This document shows, one piece after another, positions 26,447 through 36,602 of a stretch of DNA of 64,000 nt. The position numbers were made by a program, and so were the translations under genes. The stretch covers positions 1,922,001-1,986,000 of the forward strand of contig OY970177.1 of NCBI GenBank assembly GCA_963707975.1, read 5' to 3'. The DNA is from CAVVXX01 sp963707975. GTDB taxonomy: Bacteria; Pseudomonadota; Alphaproteobacteria; Micropepsales; Micropepsaceae. Position 1 is the first letter of the stretch. Each line of letters starts with the position of its first letter. Below the pieces are notes generated by a model. The model did no database searches. It had not been told where the DNA came from and worked only from the letters and a program-made list of their open reading frames with translations.

Positions 26447-28802
26447 GTGCGGCGGCTCGCAGTTCTTCTGAGTGGTTTGCTCTTTTGTGCGGCGGGGGCG
26501 GCGGAACAGGCGCGCGCGCAGGCGGCGGATGGAACGCCCGGCACGGAAACCGTCGTGGTGATTGCAAATGCGCCGCTGCCAGGCACCGGCATCGATGCCG
26601 ACAAATTTCCGGGCGAAGCGCAAACGCTGTCGGTGCCCGAGCTTACGCAGGACCGCGCGCAGGACGTGCTGCCGAACGCCATCGCGACGCAGCTTTCCGG
26701 CGTCAACCTCAATGATGAGCAGGGCAGCCCGTTCCAGCCCGATTTCGTTTATCGCGGCTTCGAAGCCTCGCCGATTGGGGGCATCGCCGAGGGCGTGACC
26801 GTTTATCAGGATGGCGTGCGCCTGAACGAATCCTTCGGCGACAATGTAAGCTGGGATCTCATACCGGAATTCGCGATCGAGCGGTTCACGCTGCTCAGCA
26901 ACAATCCGGCGTTCGGGCTGAACGCGCTTGGCGGCGCGGTCAGCCTTGAGATGAAAAACGGCCTCGATTTCCAGGGCGAGGAGGCTGAGCTTTCCGGCGG
27001 TTCGTTCGGCAATGCGGCCGGCGATGCGCAATTTGGCGTGCGTGCGGGCAAGCTCGGTTTTTATTTCGGCGTGGGCGGCGTGCGCGACGACGGCTTTCGC
27101 GATTTTTCGCACACCACGCTGCGGCAAGCTTATGGCGACATCGCCTATGAAGACGGCGGGCTGACGCTGCATCTTTCCGCATCGGCCGCGCTGAACGATA
27201 TCGCGGCCCTTGGCCCAACGCCCGTCGAAATGCTAGCGAGGGATCCAAGGGCGGTTTTCACCTCGCCGCAGTCCATGCGCAACGAGATGGAACTCACGCA
27301 GCTACGCGGCGCCTATCGCGCAAGCGAAAAGCTGACATTCAGTTTCAGCGGTTATTACCGGCATTACCTTCAGCACCTGATCGACGGCAACACCACCGAC
27401 GTTGATTACTGCGCGAACGACCCGGCCCAGCTTTGCCTCGAAGGCGAAGGCGATTTTCCGGGCGACGCGCTTTACGACACGCTGGGCGCGCCCGTTCCGG
27501 CCAGTGTGTGCTCGAGGGCGAGACGCCTGGCGAAACCGATTTCACCCGGACCGATACGGACACCATTGGCGCCGCCGCGCAGGCCTCGTTCTCGGCGCCA
27601 TTGGGCAGCCACGCGAACAATTTGGTCATCGGCGCCTCGGTGGATCGCGGTGTGACGAACTATGAGGCCTATGGCGAGCTCGGCGCGTTGCTGGACAATC
27701 TGAGGGTGGTTGGCGCCGGCATCATCATCGATCAATCGCAGAGCCCGACCGCGCAACCGCCCATCGAAGCGCCGGTGAACGTGGATGCGCGCAACACTTA
27801 TGCCGGGTTTTATGCCGTGGACGTGTTCGATGTGACGGAGCGCCTTTCCTGGAGCGTCAGCGGCAGGCTCAATATCGCCCAGATCGCGCTAAAGGACAGG
27901 CTGGGCGGGGCGCTTAACGGCGATCACGCTTTCACGCATTTTAATCCCGGCGCCGGCTTCACTTACAAGATCGCGGACAGGCTCACGGCCTATGCCGGCT
28001 TTTCGGAAGCGAACCGCGCGCCGACGGCGGGCGAGCTCTCCTGCGCCGACCCGGCTGCGCCGTGCCTGCTCGATGCGTTTCTGGTCGCCGATCCGGCGCT
28101 CAGGTAGGTCGTTTCGCGCAATTTCGAATTCGGGCTGCGCGGCGGCTTTGCGCTCCCCTTGCTGCCAGGCGCGTTTACCTGGAATGCTGGCGCCTATCGC
28201 ACCAATGTCGATCGCGACATTTTGCTGCTGGCCACCGCCATAAACGGCTTCGGCTTTTTCCAGAATGCAGGGCTCACGCGCCATCAGGGGGTCGATCTCA
28301 GCCTCGACTATCGCGACGAACGCTGGAAACTGGGCGCCAGCTATTCCTATCTCGATGCGACGTTTCAAAACAGAGAGGCGCTTTCATCGAACAGCCCGGC
28401 CGCCGGCAGCGACGGCCTCATCTTGTCAGGGCGGGCGACCGCCTGCCGGCCAATCCGGCAAACAGGCTGACGCTTTCCGCGGATTACGCCGTCACGGCGG
28501 CGTGGAGCGTGGGCGCCGATCTCAGGCTGCAAAGCGGGCAATATCTGGCGGGCGATGAATCGAACCAGGAGCTCAAACTGCCGAGCTTCGCCACCATGAA
28601 TCTAAGAAGCGCATACCGGCTGAGCCGCCGTTTAGAATTTTATGGCGAAGTCGAGAACCTTTTTGACCGGCGTTATTACACCTATGGCGCGTTCACCGGG
28701 CTCGATGGCCTGCCGCCGAGCCTCTCGCTCACCAACCCGCGCACTTACAGCCCGGCGCCGGGGCGGAATTTCTTCGTGGGCCTGCGCGCGCAATTCGATT
28801 AA
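26447..28802 (+). pseudogene. TonB-dependent outer membrane receptor, two frameshifts and one TAG
   Basis: A GTG start at 26447 leads into a signal peptide (to 'AEQARA'). A plug domain follows ('QDVLPNAIATQLSGVNLND', 'PDFVYRGFEASPIGGIAEGV', 'VYQDGVRLNESFGDNVSWDL'), then a long beta-barrel. The frame changes near 27510. A TAG at 28105-28107 stands where Gln would fit ('DPALR-stop-VVSRNFEFGLRGG', same frame), and another frame change occurs near 28430. The end 'ENLFDRRYYTYGAFTGLDG' and 'NFFVGLRAQFD' is a normal TonB C-terminus. Substrate unknown. Three lesions in 2.4 kb could be true decay or poor sequence. Confidence 0.88.
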
Positions 28803-28809
28803 CGCTGCA

Positions 28810-29040
28810 TCAGCGCGGGCGTTTTTGCGTGGGCTCGCGGTGTATCCATGGCAGCATCAGGCCGATGGGAATGATCCACGCCGTGCCGGCGACGGCGTAA
28901 TAAAGGAGCGTCACAAGCCAATTCGCGTGCGGCAGCATGGCCATGCCCACGCGCATGGCGATCAGGCAGTAAATCAGCAGCCACGCCAGGATGAACAGCA
29001 GCCCGATGAATTTCTTGGCGCGGGGGGTGAGCGGGTTCAT
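28810..29040 (-). CDS. DUF2842 small membrane protein
   Basis: A 76-residue protein with two membrane helices ('KFIGLLFILAWLLIYCLIAM' and 'LLYYAVAGTAWIIPIGLMLP') and a basic C-terminus. This is the pattern of DUF2842, a short alphaproteobacterial family with no known function. It is convergent with the TonB-receptor gene and divergent from ctaA across a REP element. Confidence 0.8.
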   Translation of the reverse strand: MNPLTPRAKKFIGLLFILAWLLIYCLIAMRVGMAMLPHANWLVTLLYYAVAGTAWIIPIGLMLPWIHREPTQKRPR

Positions 29041-29061
29041 GGGCGTGGTGTAGCCGCGGTC

Positions 29062-29162
29062 TCACCCTTCGACAAGCTCGCCTTTAGACAGGCTCACCCT
29101 TCGACAGGCTCAGGGTGAGGGGTTATGTCTACCCTCATGCTGAGCTCGTCGAAGCATGAGGG
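29062..29162. repeat. REP/BIME-like palindromes (copy B, three units)
   Basis: A partial unit (TCTCACCCTTCGACAAGCTC), a full CTCACCCTTCGACAGG..CAGGGTGAGG hairpin and a CCCTCATGCTGAGCTCGTCG..GCATGAGGG hairpin. The last unit encodes the first residues of ctaA. Confidence 0.9.
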
Positions 29163-30169
29163 TTTTCGAAACGACAAAGCCGTCGGCATCTGGCTGCTGA
29201 TCATCGCCGTGCTCATCGCCGCGATGGTGGTGGTGGGCGGGCTCACGCGGCTGAACGGCGCCGGGCTTTCCATCACCGAATGGCATCCGGTGACGGGCGC
29301 GCTGCCGCCGCTATCGGTCGCCCAATGGCAGGCCGAGTTCGCCAAATACCAGGGCACGCCGCAATACGCGGCTCTCAACAAGGGCATGGGGCTGGCCTCG
29401 TTCAAGACGATTTACTGGTGGGAGTGGGCGCATCGGCTTTTGGGCCGTGTGCTGGGCGCGGTGTTCCTGCTGCCGTTTGTTTATTTCCTCTGGAAGCGGC
29501 GCATTGGCGGAATTCTGGTTCCGCGTTTGGTCGTGATCTTTCTATTGGGTGCCGCGCAAGGCGCGCTCGGCTGGTGGATGGTCACGACGGGTTTCGCGCC
29601 GAACCGGGTGGCGGTCAGCCAGTATTTTCTCGCCGCGCATTTGGGCCTGGCCGTGGCGCTGTTCGGCTTCGTTTTATGGACGGCGCTGGAGGTGCTCGGC
29701 GCGCGCAGCACTGGCGTCGCCGCGCTCGTGCGTTTCAAACCTTGGGCGATTGCTCTTGCCGCGCTTGTCTTCATCCAGATGTTGCTGGGCGCGTTCATGG
29801 CGGGGCTGAATGCGGGCCGCGCCTTCGACACCTGGCCGACTTACGCGGGCGCGTGGATTCCGCCGGGGCTGTACGATCTTTCGCCCTGGTGGATCAATCA
29901 TTTCGAGAACCCGTCACTCGTGCACTTCCAGCACCGCACGGTGGGTTATCTCATCGCCATTCTTGTCGTCTGGTTATTTGTCGCGCTTCGACGCGCTAGC
30001 GCCGACAAGTCCGTTCGCATCGCAGCTATTCACGTGTTCGCGTTCACCGCGCTGCAAATCGCGCTGGGCGTTCTTACCGTGGTCTACGGCGTGCCGCTGG
30101 CACTCGCCGCCGCGCATCAGATCGTGGCGCTGGCGCTGTTCGGTTCGGCGTTTTGGCTAGCTTATAGTC

Positions 30170-31444
<1,275 letters not shown>

Positions 31445-31458
31445 TTCAACCTCCTTTG

Positions 31459-31530
31459 CCCTCATGCTTCGACAAGCTCAGCATGAGGGAAATCGTTATA
31501 GCCTCACCCTGAGCCTGTCGAAGGGTGAGG
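31459..31530. repeat. REP/BIME-like palindrome pair (copy C)
   Basis: CCCTCATGCTTCGACAAG..CAGCATGAGGG, then CCTCACCCTGAGCCTGTCGAAGGGTGAGG. The right unit overlaps the 3' end of the reverse-strand CoA-binding gene and supplies its last residues and TGA stop. Confidence 0.9.
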
Positions 31531-32055
31531 CTTCTTCGGGCTCCCCCGTTTCAGCGAGCCGCCCTTGCCGAACAGAAGCGGCTTGCGGTTGTCGATCACG
31601 CGCCGGTGCACGCCCATCCAGCCGATTTCGCCAGAGAGCCTCCCATATTCGATCTTGGGGCAGCGGTCCATGATAACCGTGAGGCCGGCGCGTTCAGCGC
31701 GCGCGGCGGCTTCCTCGTTCACGACACCCAACTGCATCCACACCACTTTCAGCCCCAGGCGATCCTTGTTGGCGATGGCTTCATCCACTACCGGCCCCGC
31801 CGCTTCCGAATTGCGGAAGATGTCGATCATATCCACGGGCGGGGGCAGATCGGCGATCGTCGCATAAACTTTTTGGCCGAGAATTTCCTTGCCAGTCAAG
31901 GCAGGATTGACCGGAATTATTTTGATGCCTTTGTCGAGCAAATATTTCATGGCGAAATATGACGGGCGCATGTCGTTCGCGCTCGAACCCACCATGGCGA
32001 AGGTTTTCACAGAACGCAGGATGTTCTTGATTAACTCGTCGGGATATTGTCGCAT
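31504..32055 (-). CDS. CoA-binding (YccU-type) protein
   Basis: A Rossmann-fold protein of the CoA-binding YccU family: 'VKTFAMVGSSANDMRPSYF', 'GIKIIPVNPALTGKEILGQ' and 'WMQLGVVNEEAAARAERAGL', then 'VIMDRCPKIEYGRL'. Function in the cell is not established. From Met at 32055 the product is ~183 residues; a start 10 codons earlier is possible. The C-terminus '...KKPHPSTGSG' and the stop are encoded by REP copy C, an extension beyond the usual domain end. Confidence 0.87.
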   Translation of the reverse strand: MRQYPDELIKNILRSVKTFAMVGSSANDMRPSYFAMKYLLDKGIKIIPVNPALTGKEILGQKVYATIADLPPPVDMIDIFRNSEAAGPVVDEAIANKDRLGLKVVWMQLGVVNEEAAARAERAGLTVIMDRCPKIEYGRLSGEIGWMGVHRRVIDNRKPLLFGKGGSLKRGSPKKPHPSTGSG

Positions 32056-32056
32056 C

Positions 32057-32389
32057 TCAGGAATTTTTCCGCCGTTCCTGGACAAATGCGCGCGCCGCGT
32101 CCGGCAATGGGACGTTCGGGTGGGCCGCGCAATAGATCTTCAGCCAGCCGTCAATAAACACATCGGTGTCGTTGTCGCTTTGCGGCTTGCCCGTGGGCGG
32201 TAGATTGCTGGCGGAAATATAGCCCGCAACCCATTCGTCGAGCGCTATAGCGACAGGACGATTGTCGTCACGCATATCTTTCCACACTTTGCAGGAGGTG
32301 TGACCCGAGCCCCAGATGCCGCCCACTTGCGCGAAAGCGGCGGACACGCATGAGGCGATTACCAATGTGAGAACAATCAGCCGGGCCAT
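32057..32389 (-). CDS. small secreted protein with two conserved-looking cysteines
   Basis: 110 residues: a signal peptide (to 'VSAAFAQ'), then a short domain with 'TSCKVWKDMRDDN', 'LDEWVAGYISASN', 'VFIDGWLKIYCAAHPNVPL' and 'AARAFVQER'. The CxxW...WxxGY...WLxxYC pattern resembles small periplasmic proteins of the Rap1a/HdeA-like type; I cannot name a family with certainty. It overlaps the end of the enoyl-CoA hydratase gene by 13 nt. Confidence 0.65.
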   Translation of the reverse strand: MARLIVLTLVIASCVSAAFAQVGGIWGSGHTSCKVWKDMRDDNRPVAIALDEWVAGYISASNLPPTGKPQSDNDTDVFIDGWLKIYCAAHPNVPLPDAARAFVQERRKNS

Positions 32390-33180
32390 TTGGCGGCGCG
32401 TTTTTCCACGAAAGCGCAGATGCCTTCCTCGGCTTCCGCGTGCAGCATATTGCGCGTCATGATTTCGCTCGCGTAATCGTAAGCGTCGGAGAGGCTCATC
32501 TCGAGCTGGCGGTAAAACGCTTCCTTGCCGGTCTTAACCGTTACATGCGGTTTTGTGGCGATCTGCATCGCCAGCGCCAGGGTTTCGGATTCCAGCCTGT
32601 CGGGCGTCACGACACGGTTGACGAGGCCGATCTGCTGGGCGTGTTTCGCGTCCACCATGTCGCCGGTCAGCAGCATTTCCATCGCGTGCTTGCGCGACAT
32701 GTTGCGCGAGGTGGCGACCATGGGCGTCGAACAGAACAGGCCGATATTGACGCCGGGCGTGGCGAATTTGGCCTCGCTTGAGGCCACCGCCAGATCGCAG
32801 CTCGCCACCAGCTGGCAACCTGCCGCCGTTGCCACGCCCTGCACCTGGGCGATGACGGGCTTGGGATGACGCACGATGGTCTGCATCATTGCGCCGCAAT
32901 CGGCGAAGAGCGCGCGGAAATGTCCTGCGCCCTTGTCATAGTCCTTGCGTCGCGCGGTTAGTTCCTTGAGGTCGTGGCCCGCGCAGAAAGCGGGACCGCT
33001 GCCAGCAATGATAATGACGCGCAGCGCCGAATCCCTGGCCGCACGGTCGAGCGCTTGCTGCAGCGCCTCGATCATGGCGCAGGAGAGCGCGTTGCGCGCA
33101 TCGGGGCGGTTCAGCGTCAGCGTCAGCACCGCATCGCGCTGGGCGGAGAGGAGGAGAGAGGGATCCGTTCTCTGGTCCAT
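32377..33180 (-). CDS. enoyl-CoA hydratase/isomerase family protein (ECHDC3-like)
   Basis: Crotonase-fold enzyme of 267 residues. The oxyanion-hole segments are 'AFCAGHDLKELTARR' and 'QGVATAAGCQLVASCDLAVA', followed by 'FATPGVNIGLFCSTPMVATS'. The latter pattern is close to the ECHDC3 subgroup, in which the classical catalytic glutamates are altered, so a role in fatty-acyl-CoA hydration is likely but not certain. It is co-directional with the secreted-protein and CoA-binding genes. Confidence 0.87.
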   Translation of the reverse strand: MDQRTDPSLLLSAQRDAVLTLTLNRPDARNALSCAMIEALQQALDRAARDSALRVIIIAGSGPAFCAGHDLKELTARRKDYDKGAGHFRALFADCGAMMQTIVRHPKPVIAQVQGVATAAGCQLVASCDLAVASSEAKFATPGVNIGLFCSTPMVATSRNMSRKHAMEMLLTGDMVDAKHAQQIGLVNRVVTPDRLESETLALAMQIATKPHVTVKTGKEAFYRQLEMSLSDAYDYASEIMTRNMLHAEAEEGICAFVEKRAAKWPG

Positions 33181-33195
33181 GGCGGCCAGTCTACT

Positions 33196-33939
33196 TCACT
33201 TTTTGGCCAATTGCGCGTCGATGGCTTTTTGAATTTCTTCGTAGGTCAATCCGCCACCATAAACCTCGCCATTGATGATGAAAGTCGGCGTATGGTCGAC
33301 ACTGTATTTCGCAATGGCGTCCTTCTGTACCTGGTCGATGGCGGCGAGCGCATCTTTGTCGTCGATGCAACTTTCGACTTTGTCCTGGCTCAGGCCCGCT
33401 TGGCGGCCCATCTTCACCAGCCCGGCGACGACTTCGTCCTTGGACAGGTTGCCATCGTGATTCGTATCGGCATCTTCGCCCACCCACTTATTCTGGTTGG
33501 CGAAAAGCAAATCGACAAAGGAGAAATATTTGTCTTCCGGCATGCAACGGGTAAGCGCCGAGGCCAGCCAGTCGGGGCCGATCAGCGGGAAATCACGAAA
33601 GACCATCCGCACCTTGCCCGTGTTGACGTAATTCTGGAGGATTTTCGGCATGATTTCCTGTTCGAAGTGGGCGCAGTGCGGGCAGTGCATTGCCGCATAT
33701 TCTATAATGGTGACGGGCGCATTGGCCTGGCCGCGGACGTGATCGGTGGCAAGAACCTCGTAGGGCAGCGCGTTGCTCGCTTCCGACAGGTTTGCCGAGG
33801 AACGGCCAAAGACGAAATAGGCGGCAACACCCACCGCAATCACGGCGACGGCCACCACGCCATAGACAATCCGCTTATCCACGAAACGCTCCCTGGCTAT
33901 TTCCGTGCTGTTTGTGACAGAGGGGGCCTGGCGGTTCAA
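33196..33939 (-). CDS. DsbA/DsbG-type thiol-disulfide protein with an EF-hand loop
   Basis: A membrane-anchored periplasmic thioredoxin-fold protein. One membrane segment lies at about residues 24-44. The active site is C86-P-H-C89 ('YAAMHCPHCAHFEQEI'), with cis-Pro in 'HTPTFIINGEVYGGG'. Inserted in the helical domain is a perfect EF-hand loop at residues 158-169 (D158, N160, D162, G163, N164, L165, S166, E169), which may bind calcium. The fold resembles the thioredoxin_4 group. Either oxidase or isomerase activity is possible. Confidence 0.88.
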   Translation of the reverse strand: MNRQAPSVTNSTEIARERFVDKRIVYGVVAVAVIAVGVAAYFVFGRSSANLSEASNALPYEVLATDHVRGQANAPVTIIEYAAMHCPHCAHFEQEIMPKILQNYVNTGKVRMVFRDFPLIGPDWLASALTRCMPEDKYFSFVDLLFANQNKWVGEDADTNHDGNLSKDEVVAGLVKMGRQAGLSQDKVESCIDDKDALAAIDQVQKDAIAKYSVDHTPTFIINGEVYGGGLTYEEIQKAIDAQLAKK

Positions 33940-34066
33940 TTCGCGAAACTGTAACCTGAGACGGTATCATTATACCGCATCACTGAAAGCTCAGTAAAAT
34001 CAGGGATTCCGCTTGACCCACAATGGTCAAACCGTTACAGGACCGCTTCTCGCGGGAGCCAAGCCC

Positions 34067-34561
34067 ATGAAGACCTATTCGGCCAAGCCGACAGACATCA
34101 AGAAGAAATGGGTGCTTATCGACGCGGCTGGCCTCGTCGTCGGCCGGCTTGCGGCCATAGTCGCCACGCGCCTGCGCGGCAAGCACAAGCCCAGCTACAC
34201 GCCGCACATGGATTGCGGCGACAACGTTATCGTCATCAACGCGGAAAAGATTCTCCTCACCGGCAACAAGCTGAACGACGGGGTTTTCTATTGGCACACG
34301 GGCTATATCGGCGGCATCAAGGAACGTTCGCCGCGCGAATTCCTGCAGGGCAAGACGCCCGAGCGCGTGGTCGAGAACGCGGTCAAACGGATGATGCCGC
34401 GCGGGCCATTGGGCCGCCATCAGTTCGCCAATCTGCGCGTTTATGCCGGCGACAAACATCCGCACGAGGCGCAGCAGCCCGAAATGCTGGATGTGGCGGC
34501 GCTCAGCCCCAAGAACAGTAATTTCAAGAAAGCGCCAAGCGCAACCAAGAAGGCTAGCTGA
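34067..34561 (+). CDS. rplM: 50S ribosomal protein L13
   Basis: Early-assembling large-subunit protein. 'MKTYSAKPTDIKKKWVLIDA' and 'VVGRLAAIVATRLRGKHKP' at the N-terminus, 'NVIVINAEKILLTGNKLNDG', and 'PRGPLGRHQFANLRVYAGDK' near the end. 164 residues with a Lys-rich tail. The ATG at 34067 follows a GGGAG site; an upstream in-frame ATG at 34013 lacks family support. It forms the usual pair with rpsI, 2 nt away. Confidence 0.97.
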   Translation: MKTYSAKPTDIKKKWVLIDAAGLVVGRLAAIVATRLRGKHKPSYTPHMDCGDNVIVINAEKILLTGNKLNDGVFYWHTGYIGGIKERSPREFLQGKTPERVVENAVKRMMPRGPLGRHQFANLRVYAGDKHPHEAQQPEMLDVAALSPKNSNFKKAPSATKKAS

Positions 34562-34563
34562 TC

Positions 34564-35064
34564 ATGGCCGAAGACATTCGCACTTTCGCCGACCTGAAAT
34601 CGACGCTGATCAAGGCCAAGACGCCCGAGCTCGCGCCCGAAGCGGCCGCAGCCGAAGGCAAGCCCAAGCTCGACAAGCAGGGCCGCGCCTATGCCACGGG
34701 CAAACGCAAGAATGCAGTCGCCCGCGTTTGGCTGAAGCCGGGGCCGGGACGCATTCTTGTAAACGGCCGCGAAGAAAAGATTTATTTCGCGCGCCCCGTG
34801 CTGCGCATGATCTTGCGCCAGCCTCTGGTCGCCGCCAACCGCGATAACCAGTTCGATGTCATCGTTTCGGTGCTGGGCGGTGGGCTATCGGGGCAGGCAG
34901 GCGCTGTGCGCCACGGAATTTCCAAGGCGTTGGTCGCGTTTGAGCCGTCGTTGCGACCCGTACTGAAGAAGGGCGGGTTTCTCACCCGCGACAGCCGCGT
35001 GGTAGAACGCAAGAAGTACGGCAGGCCCAAGGCCCGCCGCAGCTTCCAGTTCTCAAAGCGTTAA
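34564..35064 (+). CDS. rpsI: 30S ribosomal protein S9
   Basis: Small-subunit protein whose C-terminal arginine/lysine reaches the P-site tRNA. The first ~40 residues are an alphaproteobacterial extension rich in Ala and Lys. The core follows: 'GRAYATGKRKNAVARVWLKP', 'DVIVSVLGGGLSGQAGAVRH', and the C-terminus 'RKKYGRPKARRSFQFSKR'. 166 residues. Cotranscribed with rplM; convergent with the DUF805 gene. Confidence 0.97.
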   Translation: MAEDIRTFADLKSTLIKAKTPELAPEAAAAEGKPKLDKQGRAYATGKRKNAVARVWLKPGPGRILVNGREEKIYFARPVLRMILRQPLVAANRDNQFDVIVSVLGGGLSGQAGAVRHGISKALVAFEPSLRPVLKKGGFLTRDSRVVERKKYGRPKARRSFQFSKR

Positions 35065-35073
35065 ACGCCTAAC

Positions 35074-35517
35074 TTATTTCTTAGCGCCGGCTTTGGGATC
35101 GGGCCCGAATTTGTTCTGGCCCGAAGAGCCCGGCTGTGCATACCAGTAGATCAGTAGAATCGCGCAGGCCAGCGTCGCCACCCAGAAGATCATCACCAGC
35201 GTCCACTGGAACAAGAACATGCAGATGATCGCGAGCAAGCTCGGCGCGATTGGCAGCAAGATCCACCAGCCAGTTTTGTCGAGGTCGTGCAGGCGGCGCA
35301 CGCTGATGCCCAGGTTCGGCAGCAACAAGGCTAGCGACAGCAGCCCTGTCAGGATCGGTGTGCCGATAAACCGCTGAATGATGCTGAGAATGATCTGGAT
35401 GACGATGACGACGAGGATGTACCACCAGAACTCGGACCGCCGCGCGCGGCCCTGGAAGTCGATGTAGTGCTTGGTGAGGACAGTCTTGAAGTTTTCGATT
35501 ATGGCGTTGAAGTCCAT
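35074..35517 (-). CDS. DUF805 membrane protein
   Basis: A 147-residue inner-membrane protein with the DUF805 pattern: 'YIDFQGRARRSEFWWYILVV' at the start and 'LGISVRRLHDLDKTGWWILL' in the middle, with four hydrophobic segments. Function unknown. Start 35517 (MDFNAIIENF) fits the family; an upstream in-frame extension to 35646 does not. Confidence 0.92.
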   Translation of the reverse strand: MDFNAIIENFKTVLTKHYIDFQGRARRSEFWWYILVVIVIQIILSIIQRFIGTPILTGLLSLALLLPNLGISVRRLHDLDKTGWWILLPIAPSLLAIICMFLFQWTLVMIFWVATLACAILLIYWYAQPGSSGQNKFGPDPKAGAKK

Positions 35518-35651
35518 GGGTGATCCCCCTTGTCGGACCCGCGGGCGCAGCCTGAAGGGCGTGCCGGAATCGCGGCCAAATCCGAGGTAAAGGAGCTGCG
35601 TTAACGCTGTCAATGATGACGGGGCCGGGGCGGGGGGCGTAAACACAGATA

Positions 35652-36602
35652 ATGACAGTAAAAATCTTCATAGACGGGGCGGCGGGCACCACGGGCCTGG
35701 AAATCCGCGACCGGCTGAAATGCTGGGCCGACCTCAGTGTGGTGTCGCTGGAGGGCGAACGGCGCAAGGACGCGTCCGCCCGAGAGGACGCCCTCAACAG
35801 CGCCGATGTGGCCATTTTCTGCCTGCCGGACGAGGCCGCGCGCGCGGCGGTGGCGCTGATAAAAAACGAGAACGTGCGTGTGCTCGATGCTAGTAGCGCG
35901 CACCGCACCACTGCCGGTTGGGTTTATGGCTTTCCCGAGTTGGAGCCCGGGCAACGCGCGAAAATCAAAGCGGCCAAGCGTGTATCCAATCCCGGCTGCT
36001 ATGCCACCAGTTTCATTGCGCTGGTGCACCCGTTGGTGCGGGCGGGGATTATTCCCGCGACCTGGCCGGCGACGTGCAACGCGGTGTCGGGTTATTCCGG
36101 CGGCGGGCGCGCGATGATTGCCGAATTCGAGGACGAGAATTCGGTCGATTTCACCGAGGAAGTTGTCCGCATTTATGGCTTGAGCCTCGCGCACAAGCAC
36201 GTGCCTGAAATGCAGATGCATGCGGGCCTTGCGCATCCGCCCATATTTGCGCCAGGCGTGGGGCGGTTCTATCGCGGCATGATTGTTGAAGTGCCGCTGC
36301 AATTGTGGGCGCTGCCGAAGAAGACTTCCCTCGCCGATGTTCATGCGGCGCTGGCCGCGCATTATCGCGGCGAGAAACTGGTGGAAGTTGTGCCTTTTAA
36401 GGATACGGCGGAGATAAAGGCTCTCGATGCCGAGGAACTGAAGAACACCAACCTGATGAGGCTTTATGTTTTTGGCAACGAAGCGCGCGCGCAGGCGAGG
36501 CTTGTGGCGGCGCTCGACAATCTAGGCAAGGGCGCGGCCGGTGCGGCAATACAGAATCTGAATATCATGTTGGGCCTCGACGAGACAGCAGGACTGTTGT
36601 GA
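35652..36602 (+). CDS. argC: N-acetyl-gamma-glutamyl-phosphate reductase, type 2
   Basis: NADPH-dependent third step of arginine synthesis. The 316-residue product is the shorter type 2 ArgC: 'KIFIDGAAGTTGLEIRDRL' nucleotide-binding start, catalytic Cys at C116 in 'SNPGCYATSFIALVHPLV', and 'HKHVPEMQMHAGLAHPPIF'. The rplM-rpsI-argC neighbourhood is typical of Alphaproteobacteria. Its stop overlaps the ltaE GTG start. Confidence 0.95.
   Translation: MTVKIFIDGAAGTTGLEIRDRLKCWADLSVVSLEGERRKDASAREDALNSADVAIFCLPDEAARAAVALIKNENVRVLDASSAHRTTAGWVYGFPELEPGQRAKIKAAKRVSNPGCYATSFIALVHPLVRAGIIPATWPATCNAVSGYSGGGRAMIAEFEDENSVDFTEEVVRIYGLSLAHKHVPEMQMHAGLAHPPIFAPGVGRFYRGMIVEVPLQLWALPKKTSLADVHAALAAHYRGEKLVEVVPFKDTAEIKALDAEELKNTNLMRLYVFGNEARAQARLVAALDNLGKGAAGAAIQNLNIMLGLDETAGLL

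Noticed and set aside
31445..31503. SAM riboswitch upstream of metY
   Set aside because: The short upstream gap is filled by a REP palindrome; no SAM-I or SAM-II-like layout is visible.
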